A DNA stretch of 64,000 nucleotides from Ignavibacteria bacterium (GCA_041649015.1 JBAZNU010000004.1:62001-126000), one strand, 5' to 3'; positions 36,466-46,020 are shown, counted from the first letter of the stretch. Numbers and translations are program-made. Notes: generated from the sequence alone by a model not told the origin.

Positions 36466-37263
36466 TTATAATTCGATTAATAGTTTTTTAATTAAGTTAA
36501 CGAGTTTTGGTTCAGCGATAGCTGCCGATTCAATAATATGTTCGAGTTTTGCAACCTTCAGTGTGTCAGGAAATCCGAGGTCAGTAATTATGGAAAGACC
36601 GAGAGTTCTCATTCCGAGTTCTCTTGCCACTATTGCCTCAGGAATAGTTGACATACCGACAGTATCAGCACCAATCTTCTGCATAAGCCTGTATTCAGCC
36701 CGTGTTTCAAGGTTAGGTCCCTGAACAGACACGTAGCTTCCTTTCTTAATACTAATATTATTCTTAAGAGCAACGCGCTCGGCGAGTTCAATAAGCTCCT
36801 TGTCGTATATGTAATTTGCTTTGCCGTTTTCCCATACATTTTTCCTGACAGGCGATGCAAAGTGCATGTTAATATGTGAAGTCATTATCATCAAATCTGC
36901 TTTATTCAGTTTGTTGTTTACAGCTCCGCATGCATTTGATATGATAATTGTTTTGACCCCTGCCTGCTTGAAAACATACACAGGAAATGTTATGAGGTCG
37001 TGATTGTAGCCTTCATAAAAATGAAACCTTCCCGACATGGCAATGATATTTTTGCCTGATAATTTTCCAAGTATCAGTTTTCCCGAGTGAGATTCAACGG
37101 TTGACACCGGGAAGCCCGGTATATTTCTGTAGTCAATCGTTTGCTCAATATCTATAAACTTTACGAGCCCTCCAAGTCCGGTGCCGAGAATTATTCCGAT
37201 ACCGTAATGATTGTCGTTAATTTCATTTATGAATTCGTAAGCCTTTTCGTGTTTATTATTCAT
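36466..37263 (-). CDS. Purine nucleoside phosphorylase (trimeric PNP family)
   Basis: 265 aa. Motifs are complete: phosphate loop IILGTGLGG (25-33), ESHSGKLILG, GRFHFYEGY, DLMIMTSHINMHFASP, GPNLETRAE, VGMSTIPEAIVARE and SIITDLG. The base-binding position is Asp (SIITD) where human PNP has Asn243, which is known to favour 6-aminopurines when mutated, so adenosine-type substrates are possible. It cleaves purine nucleosides with phosphate in salvage. Second gene after divIVA in a yggS-divIVA-PNP-PNP2 minus operon. Confidence 0.9.
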   Translation of the reverse strand: MNNKHEKAYEFINEINDNHYGIGIILGTGLGGLVKFIDIEQTIDYRNIPGFPVSTVESHSGKLILGKLSGKNIIAMSGRFHFYEGYNHDLITFPVYVFKQAGVKTIIISNACGAVNNKLNKADLMIMTSHINMHFASPVRKNVWENGKANYIYDKELIELAERVALKNNISIKKGSYVSVQGPNLETRAEYRLMQKIGADTVGMSTIPEAIVARELGMRTLGLSIITDLGFPDTLKVAKLEHIIESAAIAEPKLVNLIKKLLIEL

Positions 37264-37266
37264 TTT

Positions 37267-37884
37267 TTATTTCTTTATCTCAAAACTGTCGTCGAATGAA
37301 TCGGGTCTATCGTTCTTTTGCGAAGACAGAGTAATTTTCTTGAGTGGTTTAATATCGGTCTCAATATCAATATCTGAATCATCTGAATTAAAATTCAGGT
37401 TAGACACAGAAGAAAGGTCCATAGTAATAATTTTTCTGTTCTTAAAAAATTCATCCAGCTCGTTAAGTTTGTCAGTCAGAAAGTTTCTTAATTCGTCGAA
37501 AGTTTTTTCATTTTTCAGCTTTATACTTTCGAGCTCGTGTTTTTTTGCGAGAATCTCATCTTCAAGGTTTTGTTTTACGTTTCTTGCGTTGAGTTCTGCC
37601 TCGCGTATAATTAGTTCCGATTTTCTTTTTGCATTCTCGACAATTTGTTCACCAAGGTCCTGCGACTTAATAATAGCCCTCTGCAAGTTAAGTTCATTTT
37701 CCTTGTAGATATCGATATCCTGAAGAAGAGATTTTATCTTGTCAGCCTGATTTCTATTCTCAACGATTAATTTTTCATAATGATTACTAACCGTTTCGAG
37801 AAAAGCATCCACTTCGTCCGTATCGTAACCTCTAAGGGACTTTTTGAAGTCTCTTTTCTTAATGTCTTTTGAAGAAATAATCAT
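37267..37884 (-). CDS. divIVA: DivIVA-domain protein
   Basis: 205 aa. The N-terminal DivIVA motif is clear (ISSKDIKKRDFKKSLRGYDTDEVDAFLE), then a long coiled coil (~35-150) and an acidic, disordered tail ending near DSFEIKK. DivIVA binds negatively curved membrane and organises poles or septa in Gram-positives; distribution outside them is patchy. It lies 3 nt before the PNP gene and 25 nt after yggS, which is a familiar yggS/divIVA pairing. Confidence 0.9.
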   Translation of the reverse strand: MIISSKDIKKRDFKKSLRGYDTDEVDAFLETVSNHYEKLIVENRNQADKIKSLLQDIDIYKENELNLQRAIIKSQDLGEQIVENAKRKSELIIREAELNARNVKQNLEDEILAKKHELESIKLKNEKTFDELRNFLTDKLNELDEFFKNRKIITMDLSSVSNLNFNSDDSDIDIETDIKPLKKITLSSQKNDRPDSFDDSFEIKK

Positions 37885-37909
37885 AATAATATAAGTTTAG
37901 TTTTTTATT

Positions 37910-38608
37910 TTAATTCAAATAATTTCTGGAACCGAAAATTGCGCTTCCGATTCTCAGCATATTTGCTCCTTCTTCAATAGCTATTCGGTAATCCGAAGTC
38001 ATGCCCATCGAAAGATATTCAAAAGTACTGAAAGTTACCCTTAAGTCAATGTAAAGATTTCTCAGAATGCTGAAATTTTTTCTTATTATTTTCTCGTTAT
38101 CAGTAAACATCCCGATTGTCATCAGACCTTTAAGTCTGACATTTTCTAGTTTACATATATCCTCGCAGAGATTTTTAGTATCATAAGGCTCTATTCCTGA
38201 TTTCTGGTCTTCGTTGCTTGTGTTGACCTGAATCAGTACATCTATAACCCTGTTGTTTCTTTTTGCATGTTCATCTATAACTTGAGCAAGTTTAAAGCTG
38301 TCAACGGAATGTATAAGGTGTACAAAATCCGCAATATACTTTACCTTATTAGACTGCAAATGACCGACTAGGTGCCATTTTATATTTTTATCTTTTAAGT
38401 TATCGTATTTTGATTTTAATTCTTGGACCTTGTTTTCTCCGAAATCAAGATGACCAATGCCATTGATATATTCGATATCACGTTCGGGAAATGTTTTGCT
38501 TACTGCAACAAGCGTAATATCATTAAAATTTCTTCCGTATTCTTCGCATACGTTCTTAATGCCATTAATTAAATCGACGTAGTTATCTTTCAGGTAGTTT
38601 TTATCCAT
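37910..38608 (-). CDS. yggS: YggS/PipY-family pyridoxal phosphate homeostasis protein
   Basis: 232 aa, single-domain alanine-racemase-N-type TIM barrel that binds PLP. The Schiff-base Lys is Lys38 in VAVSKTFP. Family blocks FGENKVQE, WHLVGHLQSNKVKY, VNTSNEDQKSGI, GLMTIGMF, LSMGMTSDYRIAIEEGANMLRIGSAIFG are all present. It has no known enzymatic activity; it buffers PLP. It starts the minus operon yggS-divIVA-PNP-PNP2 and faces the plus-strand MFS gene across 189 bp. Confidence 0.95.
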   Translation of the reverse strand: MDKNYLKDNYVDLINGIKNVCEEYGRNFNDITLVAVSKTFPERDIEYINGIGHLDFGENKVQELKSKYDNLKDKNIKWHLVGHLQSNKVKYIADFVHLIHSVDSFKLAQVIDEHAKRNNRVIDVLIQVNTSNEDQKSGIEPYDTKNLCEDICKLENVRLKGLMTIGMFTDNEKIIRKNFSILRNLYIDLRVTFSTFEYLSMGMTSDYRIAIEEGANMLRIGSAIFGSRNYLN

Positions 38609-38734
38609 AACTTTAAAAAATATGCTTAATATACATAAAATTCAATATTATAGTATATACCCCGATATCTTTCTGATATTTTGTCAAATATTCTATACAT
38701 TACGCGCTTCGTGCTTTTTTCTTTTCATTTAACA

Positions 38735-38765
38735 TTTCCTATTCTGATAAAAATATTTACATTTG
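38735..38765 (+). promoter_or_regulatory. Candidate Bacteroidota-type promoter for the MFS gene
   Basis: TTTC (38735-38738) and TACATTTG (38758-38765) are separated by 19 nt. This fits the Bacteroidota consensus TTTG-N19-TAnnTTTG with one mismatch. The ATG at 38798 follows 33 nt downstream. Confidence 0.4.
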
Positions 38766-38797
38766 CAGAATGATTTTATATAAATTTAAGATACATT

Positions 38798-40171
38798 ATG
38801 ACAGAAAGCACAGCTGTTAAAAACCAACCCTCTGCATTTATTCGATGGCTTGCACTGATATTAATCAGCCTTGCCATGTTCGGAAACTACTATATTTATG
38901 ACAGCATAAGTCCTCTTGCCGACCTGCTGAAAGAACAGCTCGGTTTTTCGGACTCAAATATCGGACTGCTGAATGCGATATACAGTTTCCCCAATATTAT
39001 AATGGTATTAATAGGCGGATTTATAATTGACAGAATCGGTACAAGAAAATCCGTTTTTATTTTTACTGTTCTTATTATGATAGGTGCGGTTGTGACAGCG
39101 GTAAAAGGCGACCTGGTGACGATGGCATCGGGAAGGCTTATATTCGGGCTCGGTGCGGAATCCATGATAGTAGCAATTACAACTATCGTTGCACGCTGGT
39201 TTAAGGGGAAGGAGCTTTCTTTTGCTTTTGGAATAAACCTGACCGTTGCGAGACTGGGATCGTTCCTTGCGCTAAATTCTCCGACCATTGCCCGTTCATT
39301 CTTTGACAACTGGCAGAAACCACTGCTCATTACGGTTGCAGCAGGGATATTTGCGGTGATATGCATAATCTTTTATTACGTGCTTGATGTTTACGCAACG
39401 AAGAAATACGAAATGCCTAAGGACGGCTCGCAGGATAAGATTGAATTTAAAGAAGTATTTAAGTTTGGTGTCTCATTCTGGTACATAACAGCGTTATGCG
39501 TTACTTTCTATTCTGCAATGTTTCCATTCCAAACATTTGCTATAAAGTTCTTTCAGGAAGCTCACGGAACAACAAGAGAAGTAGGCGGAAATCTTTCAAG
39601 CATACTTACACTTGCTGCAATGATATTTACACCGCTGTTCGGACTGCTTTCAGATAAGATTGGGAAAAGGTCATTGCTGATGATGCTCGGATCTCTTGCA
39701 ATTATTCCTGTTTACTTAATTATGGCTTATAAGATTGACCTTGCATCTGCAATCGGGCTGCAGGGTGGTATTCACGTAAATATTCCTTTCTTTGGAATTG
39801 AAGATTCGATTATCCCTTTTTATCTGATATTTCCGATGGCTATGATGGGATTTGCTTTTTCGTTAATACCCGCAGTGATGTGGCCATCCGTCGCTCTTGT
39901 TGTTAAAGAGGAAAAACTCGGGACGGCCTATGGACTTATGACCATGATACAGAATATTGGTCTGTTCCTCTTTAATATTATGATTGGCTGGGCAAATGAT
40001 TTTTCAGGTGCGAGCGCTGATAATCCAACCGGATACAGACTCGGTATGTGGATTTTTTCTATTCTCGGATTTTTCGGATTATTCTTTGCGTTCATGCTCA
40101 GGAGGAATGAGATGGGACCGAATGCACACGGGCTTGAACTCAGTGCAAAAGAAAAAGCAGCTAAACTTTAG
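38798..40171 (+). CDS. MFS transporter (12 TM), substrate unknown
   Basis: 457 aa. About 12 transmembrane helices. The MFS loop 2-3 motif GGFIIDRIGTRKSVFI and its second-half counterpart FGLLSDKIGKRSLLM are clear. The N-terminal half contains the RLIFGLGAESMIVAITT block. A basic C-terminal tail ends in KEKAAKL. No sugar, nitrate or drug signature is decisive. It is followed 24 nt later by the POT transporter, so the two are probably co-transcribed uptake systems. Confidence 0.85.
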   Translation: MTESTAVKNQPSAFIRWLALILISLAMFGNYYIYDSISPLADLLKEQLGFSDSNIGLLNAIYSFPNIIMVLIGGFIIDRIGTRKSVFIFTVLIMIGAVVTAVKGDLVTMASGRLIFGLGAESMIVAITTIVARWFKGKELSFAFGINLTVARLGSFLALNSPTIARSFFDNWQKPLLITVAAGIFAVICIIFYYVLDVYATKKYEMPKDGSQDKIEFKEVFKFGVSFWYITALCVTFYSAMFPFQTFAIKFFQEAHGTTREVGGNLSSILTLAAMIFTPLFGLLSDKIGKRSLLMMLGSLAIIPVYLIMAYKIDLASAIGLQGGIHVNIPFFGIEDSIIPFYLIFPMAMMGFAFSLIPAVMWPSVALVVKEEKLGTAYGLMTMIQNIGLFLFNIMIGWANDFSGASADNPTGYRLGMWIFSILGFFGLFFAFMLRRNEMGPNAHGLELSAKEKAAKL

Positions 40172-40194
40172 AAATTGAATTTATAAAATAATTT

Positions 40195-41721
40195 ATGGAT
40201 AATACTCAGAGACTTAAACACCCGGGAGGGCTGTACCTGCTGTTCTTTACTGAGATGTGGGAACGTTTCAGCTTTTACGGTATGCAGGCAGTGTTTTATC
40301 TTTACATGATTCAGGCATTGAGTTTTGATAAGACGTTCGCTGACCTTATATACGGAAACTATACGGGTATGGTTTACATAACCGCACTAATTGGAGGATT
40401 TGTTTCTGACAGGTATTTTGGAAATCGAAAATCAATCATTACGGGCGGTGCTTTAATGGCATTAGGACAGTTCGTACTCTTTACAAGCGGTATGCTGTAC
40501 GCGGATAAATCAATGGCTTCGGGTCTGCTGTATGCAGGGCTTGTTCTTTTATGTCTGGGAAACGGATTCTTCAAGCCGAATATTTCATCAATGGTAGGAC
40601 AGCTTTATCCCGAAGATGATAAAAGAATTGACAGCGCCTTCACGATTTTTTATATGGGTATAAATCTTGGGGGATTGCTTGCACCGATAATCTGCGGTTT
40701 CCTTGGAAATACAGGGAATATAGCCGATTTCAAGTGGGGCTATTTTGCGGCAGGTATCGGAATGATTTTAAGTCTTGTTATTTTTATTCCATTGAAAAAT
40801 AAATATGTTGTCAAACCCGATGGTACACCCGTAGGAGATATACCACCGGCAAAACTCAAATCGGAAAAAACAGATAAATCGGGCGTAAGCAAAAAACAAA
40901 TGGTAATCAATCTGACTGTTTTTGTAGTCTTATTTGTTGTGTTTAAGTTTTTATTGGATTATGATACGATTGGCTCGTTTATTTATTCAACTTTCTTCAC
41001 GGCACCTCTTTCAATAATAATGGACAGGAGTCTGACGAAAATAGAAAAGCAGAAAATTGTGGCAATGTTCATTCTTATTGTGTTCACAATGGTATTCTGG
41101 ATTTCGTTCGGACAAATTGGCTCCTCATTAACTTACTTCGCGGATAATCAGGTTGACCGTTCATTATTCGGCTGGACTCTGCCGCCCTCTGTCCTGCAGG
41201 CTTTCGGACCGTTATTCATAGTTTTGTTTGCACCGCTCATGGCAATTGTTTGGACGTTTCTATCAAAGTCAAATAAAGAACCCAGCATTCCTTTTAAACT
41301 CGCTCTTGGATTGTTGCTTATGGCACTTTCTTATTTAATCCTTGCAATATCGGTTAATGTTCTCGCACCGGGTGTGAAAGTAAGCCTGCTCTGGCTGATA
41401 ATAATGTATTTTGTATTAACGATAGGAGAACTTTCATTATCGCCGATTGGTCTTTCAATGATTGTAAAACTTGCACCGATAAGGTTCGGCTCTGTTCTTA
41501 TGGCTGTGTGGTTTTTATCGCTCGGAACATCGTTCAAGCTTTCGGGAGTGCTTAGTGCTTTCTTTCCTACAGAAAATCATAAACCTGTTTTACTCGGATT
41601 ATTTCCTATAAACACAACGGTTGATTTCTTTTACATATTTGTCGGGCTCGCAGGTATAAGTGCTTTGATTCTGTTTGCCCTCGTGAAACCAATGCTGAAA
41701 ATAATGCATGGCGTCAGGTAG
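40195..41721 (+). CDS. POT/PTR-family peptide:H+ symporter
   Basis: 508 aa, about 14 transmembrane helices. The ExxERFxYYG motif (Glu20, Glu23, Arg24, ERFSFYG), which is essential for proton coupling in POT transporters, is intact. The PTR signature around GGFVSDRYFGNRKSI and FYMGINLGGLLAP follows. It imports di-/tripeptides; a good fit with a proteolytic lifestyle and the secreted M14 peptidase. Convergent with the DHA2 gene; only 21 bp separate the stops. Confidence 0.92.
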   Translation: MDNTQRLKHPGGLYLLFFTEMWERFSFYGMQAVFYLYMIQALSFDKTFADLIYGNYTGMVYITALIGGFVSDRYFGNRKSIITGGALMALGQFVLFTSGMLYADKSMASGLLYAGLVLLCLGNGFFKPNISSMVGQLYPEDDKRIDSAFTIFYMGINLGGLLAPIICGFLGNTGNIADFKWGYFAAGIGMILSLVIFIPLKNKYVVKPDGTPVGDIPPAKLKSEKTDKSGVSKKQMVINLTVFVVLFVVFKFLLDYDTIGSFIYSTFFTAPLSIIMDRSLTKIEKQKIVAMFILIVFTMVFWISFGQIGSSLTYFADNQVDRSLFGWTLPPSVLQAFGPLFIVLFAPLMAIVWTFLSKSNKEPSIPFKLALGLLLMALSYLILAISVNVLAPGVKVSLLWLIIMYFVLTIGELSLSPIGLSMIVKLAPIRFGSVLMAVWFLSLGTSFKLSGVLSAFFPTENHKPVLLGLFPINTTVDFFYIFVGLAGISALILFALVKPMLKIMHGVR

Positions 41722-41742
41722 ATAGAATTATTTTAGTTTATT

Positions 41743-43170
41743 CTATAGGTTGTCATCCCCGAATGTTTTTATCGGGGATCTTCTCTTCCCTGCATCCCCA
41801 TTCCTGCTCCTCACTACAAAGTATAATCCTATCATCGCCGCTACAAATCCCCATACAAAAGTCGCTCTGAATCCCGATAATAAAACTGCGGGCTCTACTC
41901 CGCTCTGTATGGGATTTTTCTCAGGAACAAAGTAGGAAAAGACTGCACCAAAAATCACAACTCCAAGCGCCGAACCTAGTCTTATTGAAGTTGTCATAAA
42001 ACTTGATACAATCCCTTTCTGCTCTGCGGGAGCTGATGTCATTATCTTGTTTGTGTTTGAAGGTATAAAGAAACCTATTGCAAATCCGTAGAAGGAAAGT
42101 ATTAAAATAATTATTATTACTTCAGTTTCCGGCGATATGTATAAATATAGTAAAAGTGAGGCTGCTATTGAAGCAATACCGATTATCCTGACTATTCCGG
42201 AATTAATTTTATCGGAAAAATGTCCCGATAGATATCCCGAAAAAAACTGAAGCAGCGATGGTACCGCCATCAGTAAACCCGTTTCCTGTTTTGGGAATTC
42301 CTTTACCCATAGCAGCAGAAACGGAGTGATGTAAATCATTCCATTTGTGATTATATAAACAAAAACAAAAGAAAGTACTGAAAAGGATACGTTTCTGTCT
42401 TTAAGTATATTCAGGTTTAGCAGCGGATAACTAATCCTATTCTGCCGGTAAACGAATGAAGTAATTAATATAACCGCAGCAATAAACAATGATATTGTTG
42501 TAAACGAAGTCCAGCCGAAGTAGTCGCCTGTATTAATGCCGTACAGCAGGGAAAATAGTCCGAGGAAAATAATAATAGTCCCCGCCGCGTCGAATTTTGA
42601 TTTGGTTTCTGAATTATAAAAATTATCAAGATACCTGAAAGTCATTACAAGAGCAATTATTCCGATAGGTATGTTAATAAGAAATATTGAATTCCAGCCG
42701 AGACCTTCTATTATAAAACCGCTTGCAGCCCTGCCGATTATTCCGCCTAATGCCGTGAACGAATAGTTAATTCCGTAAACTCTTCCTCGCTTATCCTCTG
42801 GAATTTCTGCGGCTATGATAGCAGGGGTCAGTGCAAAAAGAACTGCGCTCCCGAATGCCTGATAAACCCTGAATACTACAAGAAGGTTGAAGTCATTCGC
42901 TAAATAACACAGAAAGCTTCCGCTCAGAAAAATGATAATTCCCGCTATATAGATTTTCTTAAATCCTTTTATATCGCCAAGCCTGCCAAATGCAAGTAGA
43001 AAACAGGTCAGCACTAAAAAATATACCCACACGACCCGCGAAACCACCCCTGCATCAACATTAAAGTGTGTTGATATCGAAGGCAGCGAAACGCTGACTA
43101 TGTTAATATCAAGCCCTAAAAGAAAATGTATAAGGCATAGATTTATTATTAATGCTATGTGTTTTCTCAT
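41743..43170 (-). CDS. MFS transporter, DHA2-like (14 TM), with repeat-derived C-terminus
   Basis: 475 aa. About 14 transmembrane helices; LGDIKGFKKIYIAG loop and ALGGIIGRAASGFIIE (motif C-like, with Arg in place of the usual Pro) suggest an EmrB/QacA-type exporter. The last ~12 codons (RSPIKTFGDDNL) are encoded by a copy of the palindromic element at 41753-41781, so the natural C-terminus was replaced or extended by the repeat. Substrate unknown. No local regulator of efflux is apparent. Confidence 0.85.
   Translation of the reverse strand: MRKHIALIINLCLIHFLLGLDINIVSVSLPSISTHFNVDAGVVSRVVWVYFLVLTCFLLAFGRLGDIKGFKKIYIAGIIIFLSGSFLCYLANDFNLLVVFRVYQAFGSAVLFALTPAIIAAEIPEDKRGRVYGINYSFTALGGIIGRAASGFIIEGLGWNSIFLINIPIGIIALVMTFRYLDNFYNSETKSKFDAAGTIIIFLGLFSLLYGINTGDYFGWTSFTTISLFIAAVILITSFVYRQNRISYPLLNLNILKDRNVSFSVLSFVFVYIITNGMIYITPFLLLWVKEFPKQETGLLMAVPSLLQFFSGYLSGHFSDKINSGIVRIIGIASIAASLLLYLYISPETEVIIIILILSFYGFAIGFFIPSNTNKIMTSAPAEQKGIVSSFMTTSIRLGSALGVVIFGAVFSYFVPEKNPIQSGVEPAVLLSGFRATFVWGFVAAMIGLYFVVRSRNGDAGKRRSPIKTFGDDNL
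41753..41781. repeat. Palindromic element copy inside the 3' end of the DHA2 gene
   Basis: ATCCCCGA (41755-41762) and TCGGGGAT (41772-41779), 8-bp stem with a 9-nt loop, preceded by GTC. The sequence matches the first unit of the array at 61729. It also lies between convergent genes and may act as a terminator for the POT gene. Confidence 0.85.
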
Positions 43171-43602
43171 TCCTGTAAAAATATATTAAGATGCCCGAGA
43201 TTTAAAGGGAAAAGAAATAGAATTTAATATTGATGTTTCTCTTAATTAAAATTAATTTTAACATTAGATGTTAATTCTGTGTTGTAATTATTAAAAAAAC
43301 AATTTCTCACTAAGTCCAACTTAATGTTTTGTAAATCACCCTCAGCAAACAAAATCCCTAATTAACATCCACCCCTCCTAATTATCACTTTTTTATGTAT
43401 GCCTGCGATATGCCTGCGATATGCCTGCGATATACCTGCGTTATAGCATAATACCCGTAGAATGCTAAAGTAACCTCGCTTTCCCTCCCAAATCACCTCT
43501 GAATCTATAAATTTATTAATATTCTTTAAAATGGATTTCGTTTTGGCTTTAAGTTCAGTTTTAAAAGCATTATTTTACTTTCTTGATTAATTAAAGAAAT
43601 AT
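43171..43602. other. 432-bp divergent intergenic region
   Basis: No coding frame is supported. It carries the four-unit 11-nt array at 43400-43443. Promoters for the DHA2 gene and the TonB receptor gene must lie here but cannot be fixed by eye. Confidence 0.5.
43400..43443. repeat. Four-unit 11-nt array (TGCCTGCGATA)
   Basis: Three exact TGCCTGCGATA units and one TACCTGCGTTA. The unit is the exact reverse complement of TATCGCAGGCA at 14515-14569. The flank TTTTTATGTA on the left corresponds to TACATAAAAA after the other array. It lies 160 bp upstream of the TonB receptor start. Confidence 0.9.
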
Positions 43603-46020
43603 ATGAGACCTATTATCACAATCGTATTTGTTATTTTTGTTTCGTTTAATTTATATTCCCAGACTCTTTCAGTTAAAGGTGTCGTCTCAGATGCGGAATC
43701 AGGAATGTACGTTTCAGGGACGGGTTTTACATTATCACCTTCGGAAGTTATCGAAAAAAATAAGATACAGGATGAACAACTAAAAGCTGAATCCGACGCG
43801 AGAGGTAATTTTGCATTTTACAACCTGCCCGAAGGAAGCTATTCATTGAATTATTACCACGAAGGTTATAAATCGGGTATTGTTAAGTTCGAAATTAAAA
43901 AAGGGCAGACAACTTCTTTAGATATTAAACTTACTGTAAGCGAAATCACAACAGGAGAAATAAATGTTTCCTCTGTCAGGTATCAGACTCTTTTGAAAGA
44001 TGTCCCGCTTCCGATGGAAGTGGTAACGGATGATGATATTCTGAAAAGACAGTATCAGACTATCGGCGATGCTCTTGAATATAAACCGGGTATTTCAGTT
44101 ACTAAAGACGGTACATGGGCTACTGACGTTAGCATTCGCGGTCTTAGTAAGGCAAATGTCGTTATGAATATAGACGGCAACAGGGTTGAAACTGCTAACG
44201 ACCTTGCAGCCCGCCTTTCACTCGTTGACCTTAATGACCTTGATAGAATTGAAGTTATAAAAGGCGGTGTCTCTTCTTTATACGGTACGGGTGCTTTCGG
44301 CGGTGTAGTGAATGTGTTCACGAAGAACGGAGATTTCAGTAATAATTTTATTTATGGTGCCTCATTATTAAGCGGATATAATTCCGTTAACAAAGGTCTT
44401 AATTCCTGGCTTTCAATATTTGCTTCGAACGAAAAATTCTTTGCTAAGCTTAGCGGAAGTATCAGGGATGCAGGAAATACAATGACTCCAAATGGCGAAC
44501 TGCCGAATTCTCAGTTTAAGGATAACAACATAAGTTTGAATCTCGGACTTAGACCTCTCAAAAATCATGAGTTCAGATTCTCATACCAGCGGTACAGAGC
44601 TACAGATGTTGGGCTTCCGGGCGGCGGTACATTGTTCCCTACCTCAGCAGTTGTTACTTATCCCAGAGAAGATAGGGACATGCTTTCGGGTGAATATAAA
44701 ATAAAGAATTTAATTCAGCCCCTGAAAGAATTATCAGTGAAATATTTCTATCAGTCAATTTTAAGAGATGTTGAGAATATTCCAAACCAGATGCAGACTA
44801 TAAAAACTCCGTCGGGCAAAACCAAACAGAAAGTTTATGTATTAAGCATTACTCCTAATGCAAGACATTATACTAACGGTTTGCAGTTCAAAGCTGACTG
44901 GCAGATAGGGAAGTACAATTATCTAATTACGGGCATTGATATATGGATGAGAGCTCTCGATTCTAAACGCGAAAGAAATCAGAGGATTGAAAATTATGAT
45001 ACTACTTCGGGTAACATAACGAGTACAATTCTGAAGACAATCGGAGAGAAACCAATCCCTGACGCTGATTACAGAAGTTTAGGCGCTTATGTTCAGGACG
45101 AAATAAAAGCTTTAAACGACAAACTGAAAATAAGCATAGGAGGAAGAGTAGATCAAATAAAGGTCACTAATTCTTTGGCAAAACAGCCGGCTTATGATAT
45201 TACAAACGGAGTGTTAAATTATTCACCCACAGGACAGAAAATCGTATGGAATCCAAATGAAGTCGACGATGTATCATGGAGCGCCAATGTAGGTGCTATA
45301 TATTCAATCACAAAAAATTACGATGTAACTTTAAATATTTCGCGTTCATTCCGCTCACCCTCGCTTGAAGAGAGGTATCAGTACATAGACCTTGGAAGCA
45401 CGATAAGAGTCGGTAATCCTGAACTTGCTCCTGAAAAAGGATATTTTGCCGACCTTGGTTTCAGAGTCTGGAGGGATAAAGTTACCTTCACCGGAAACGT
45501 TTTCTTTAATTCGTTTGAAGATCTTGTCGCTGAGGTCCCAGGTATTTATGACAATAGACCCGCGTTTATAAAAACTAATATTGGTAAGGCAAGACTCTAC
45601 GGATACGAATTTGAAGTCATGTACAACTTTTATAGGTCGTTTGTGTTTTACGGAAACCTTTCATACGTTAGAGGAGAGGATACTGAGAATAATACAAACC
45701 TGCCGTTAATACCGCCTTTGAACTGCAAGGCTGGTATTAAGTTCTCTCTGAAGAATTATGTTAATTTTGATATTAACACAATACTTTATGATAAGCAGGA
45801 TTATACAGCCGCAGGTGAGCTGAATACGCCCGGTTATGGTGTTTTCAATATCGGCGTGAGTTCCTCTCCGATAAAGATAAGCTATTATGGTTTGCAGCTC
45901 TTTGCGGGAGTTGAAAATATTTTCGATAAAGAATTCAGAAATCATTTATCCTCAAACAGAGGATTGATTGTAATCGAACCGGGAATTAATTTTTATGCAA
46001 AACTGAAACTTGATTTTTAA
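43603..46020 (+). CDS. TonB-dependent outer-membrane receptor
   Basis: 805 aa. Signal peptide to ~20. Residues ~22-115 are a carboxypeptidase-regulatory-like beta sandwich (VKGVVSDAESGMYVSG), and ~125-235 the plug domain (DVPLPMEVVTDDDILKRQ, VSIRGLSKANVVMNIDG, IEVIKGGVSSLYGTGAFGGVVNVFTK). The barrel runs to the end, closing with KLKLDF (terminal Phe). It imports siderophore, cobalamin or saccharide-type ligands using TonB energy; the ligand cannot be told from sequence. It is followed by a barrel and an MFS gene, possibly one uptake unit. Confidence 0.93.
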   Translation: MRPIITIVFVIFVSFNLYSQTLSVKGVVSDAESGMYVSGTGFTLSPSEVIEKNKIQDEQLKAESDARGNFAFYNLPEGSYSLNYYHEGYKSGIVKFEIKKGQTTSLDIKLTVSEITTGEINVSSVRYQTLLKDVPLPMEVVTDDDILKRQYQTIGDALEYKPGISVTKDGTWATDVSIRGLSKANVVMNIDGNRVETANDLAARLSLVDLNDLDRIEVIKGGVSSLYGTGAFGGVVNVFTKNGDFSNNFIYGASLLSGYNSVNKGLNSWLSIFASNEKFFAKLSGSIRDAGNTMTPNGELPNSQFKDNNISLNLGLRPLKNHEFRFSYQRYRATDVGLPGGGTLFPTSAVVTYPREDRDMLSGEYKIKNLIQPLKELSVKYFYQSILRDVENIPNQMQTIKTPSGKTKQKVYVLSITPNARHYTNGLQFKADWQIGKYNYLITGIDIWMRALDSKRERNQRIENYDTTSGNITSTILKTIGEKPIPDADYRSLGAYVQDEIKALNDKLKISIGGRVDQIKVTNSLAKQPAYDITNGVLNYSPTGQKIVWNPNEVDDVSWSANVGAIYSITKNYDVTLNISRSFRSPSLEERYQYIDLGSTIRVGNPELAPEKGYFADLGFRVWRDKVTFTGNVFFNSFEDLVAEVPGIYDNRPAFIKTNIGKARLYGYEFEVMYNFYRSFVFYGNLSYVRGEDTENNTNLPLIPPLNCKAGIKFSLKNYVNFDINTILYDKQDYTAAGELNTPGYGVFNIGVSSSPIKISYYGLQLFAGVENIFDKEFRNHLSSNRGLIVIEPGINFYAKLKLDF

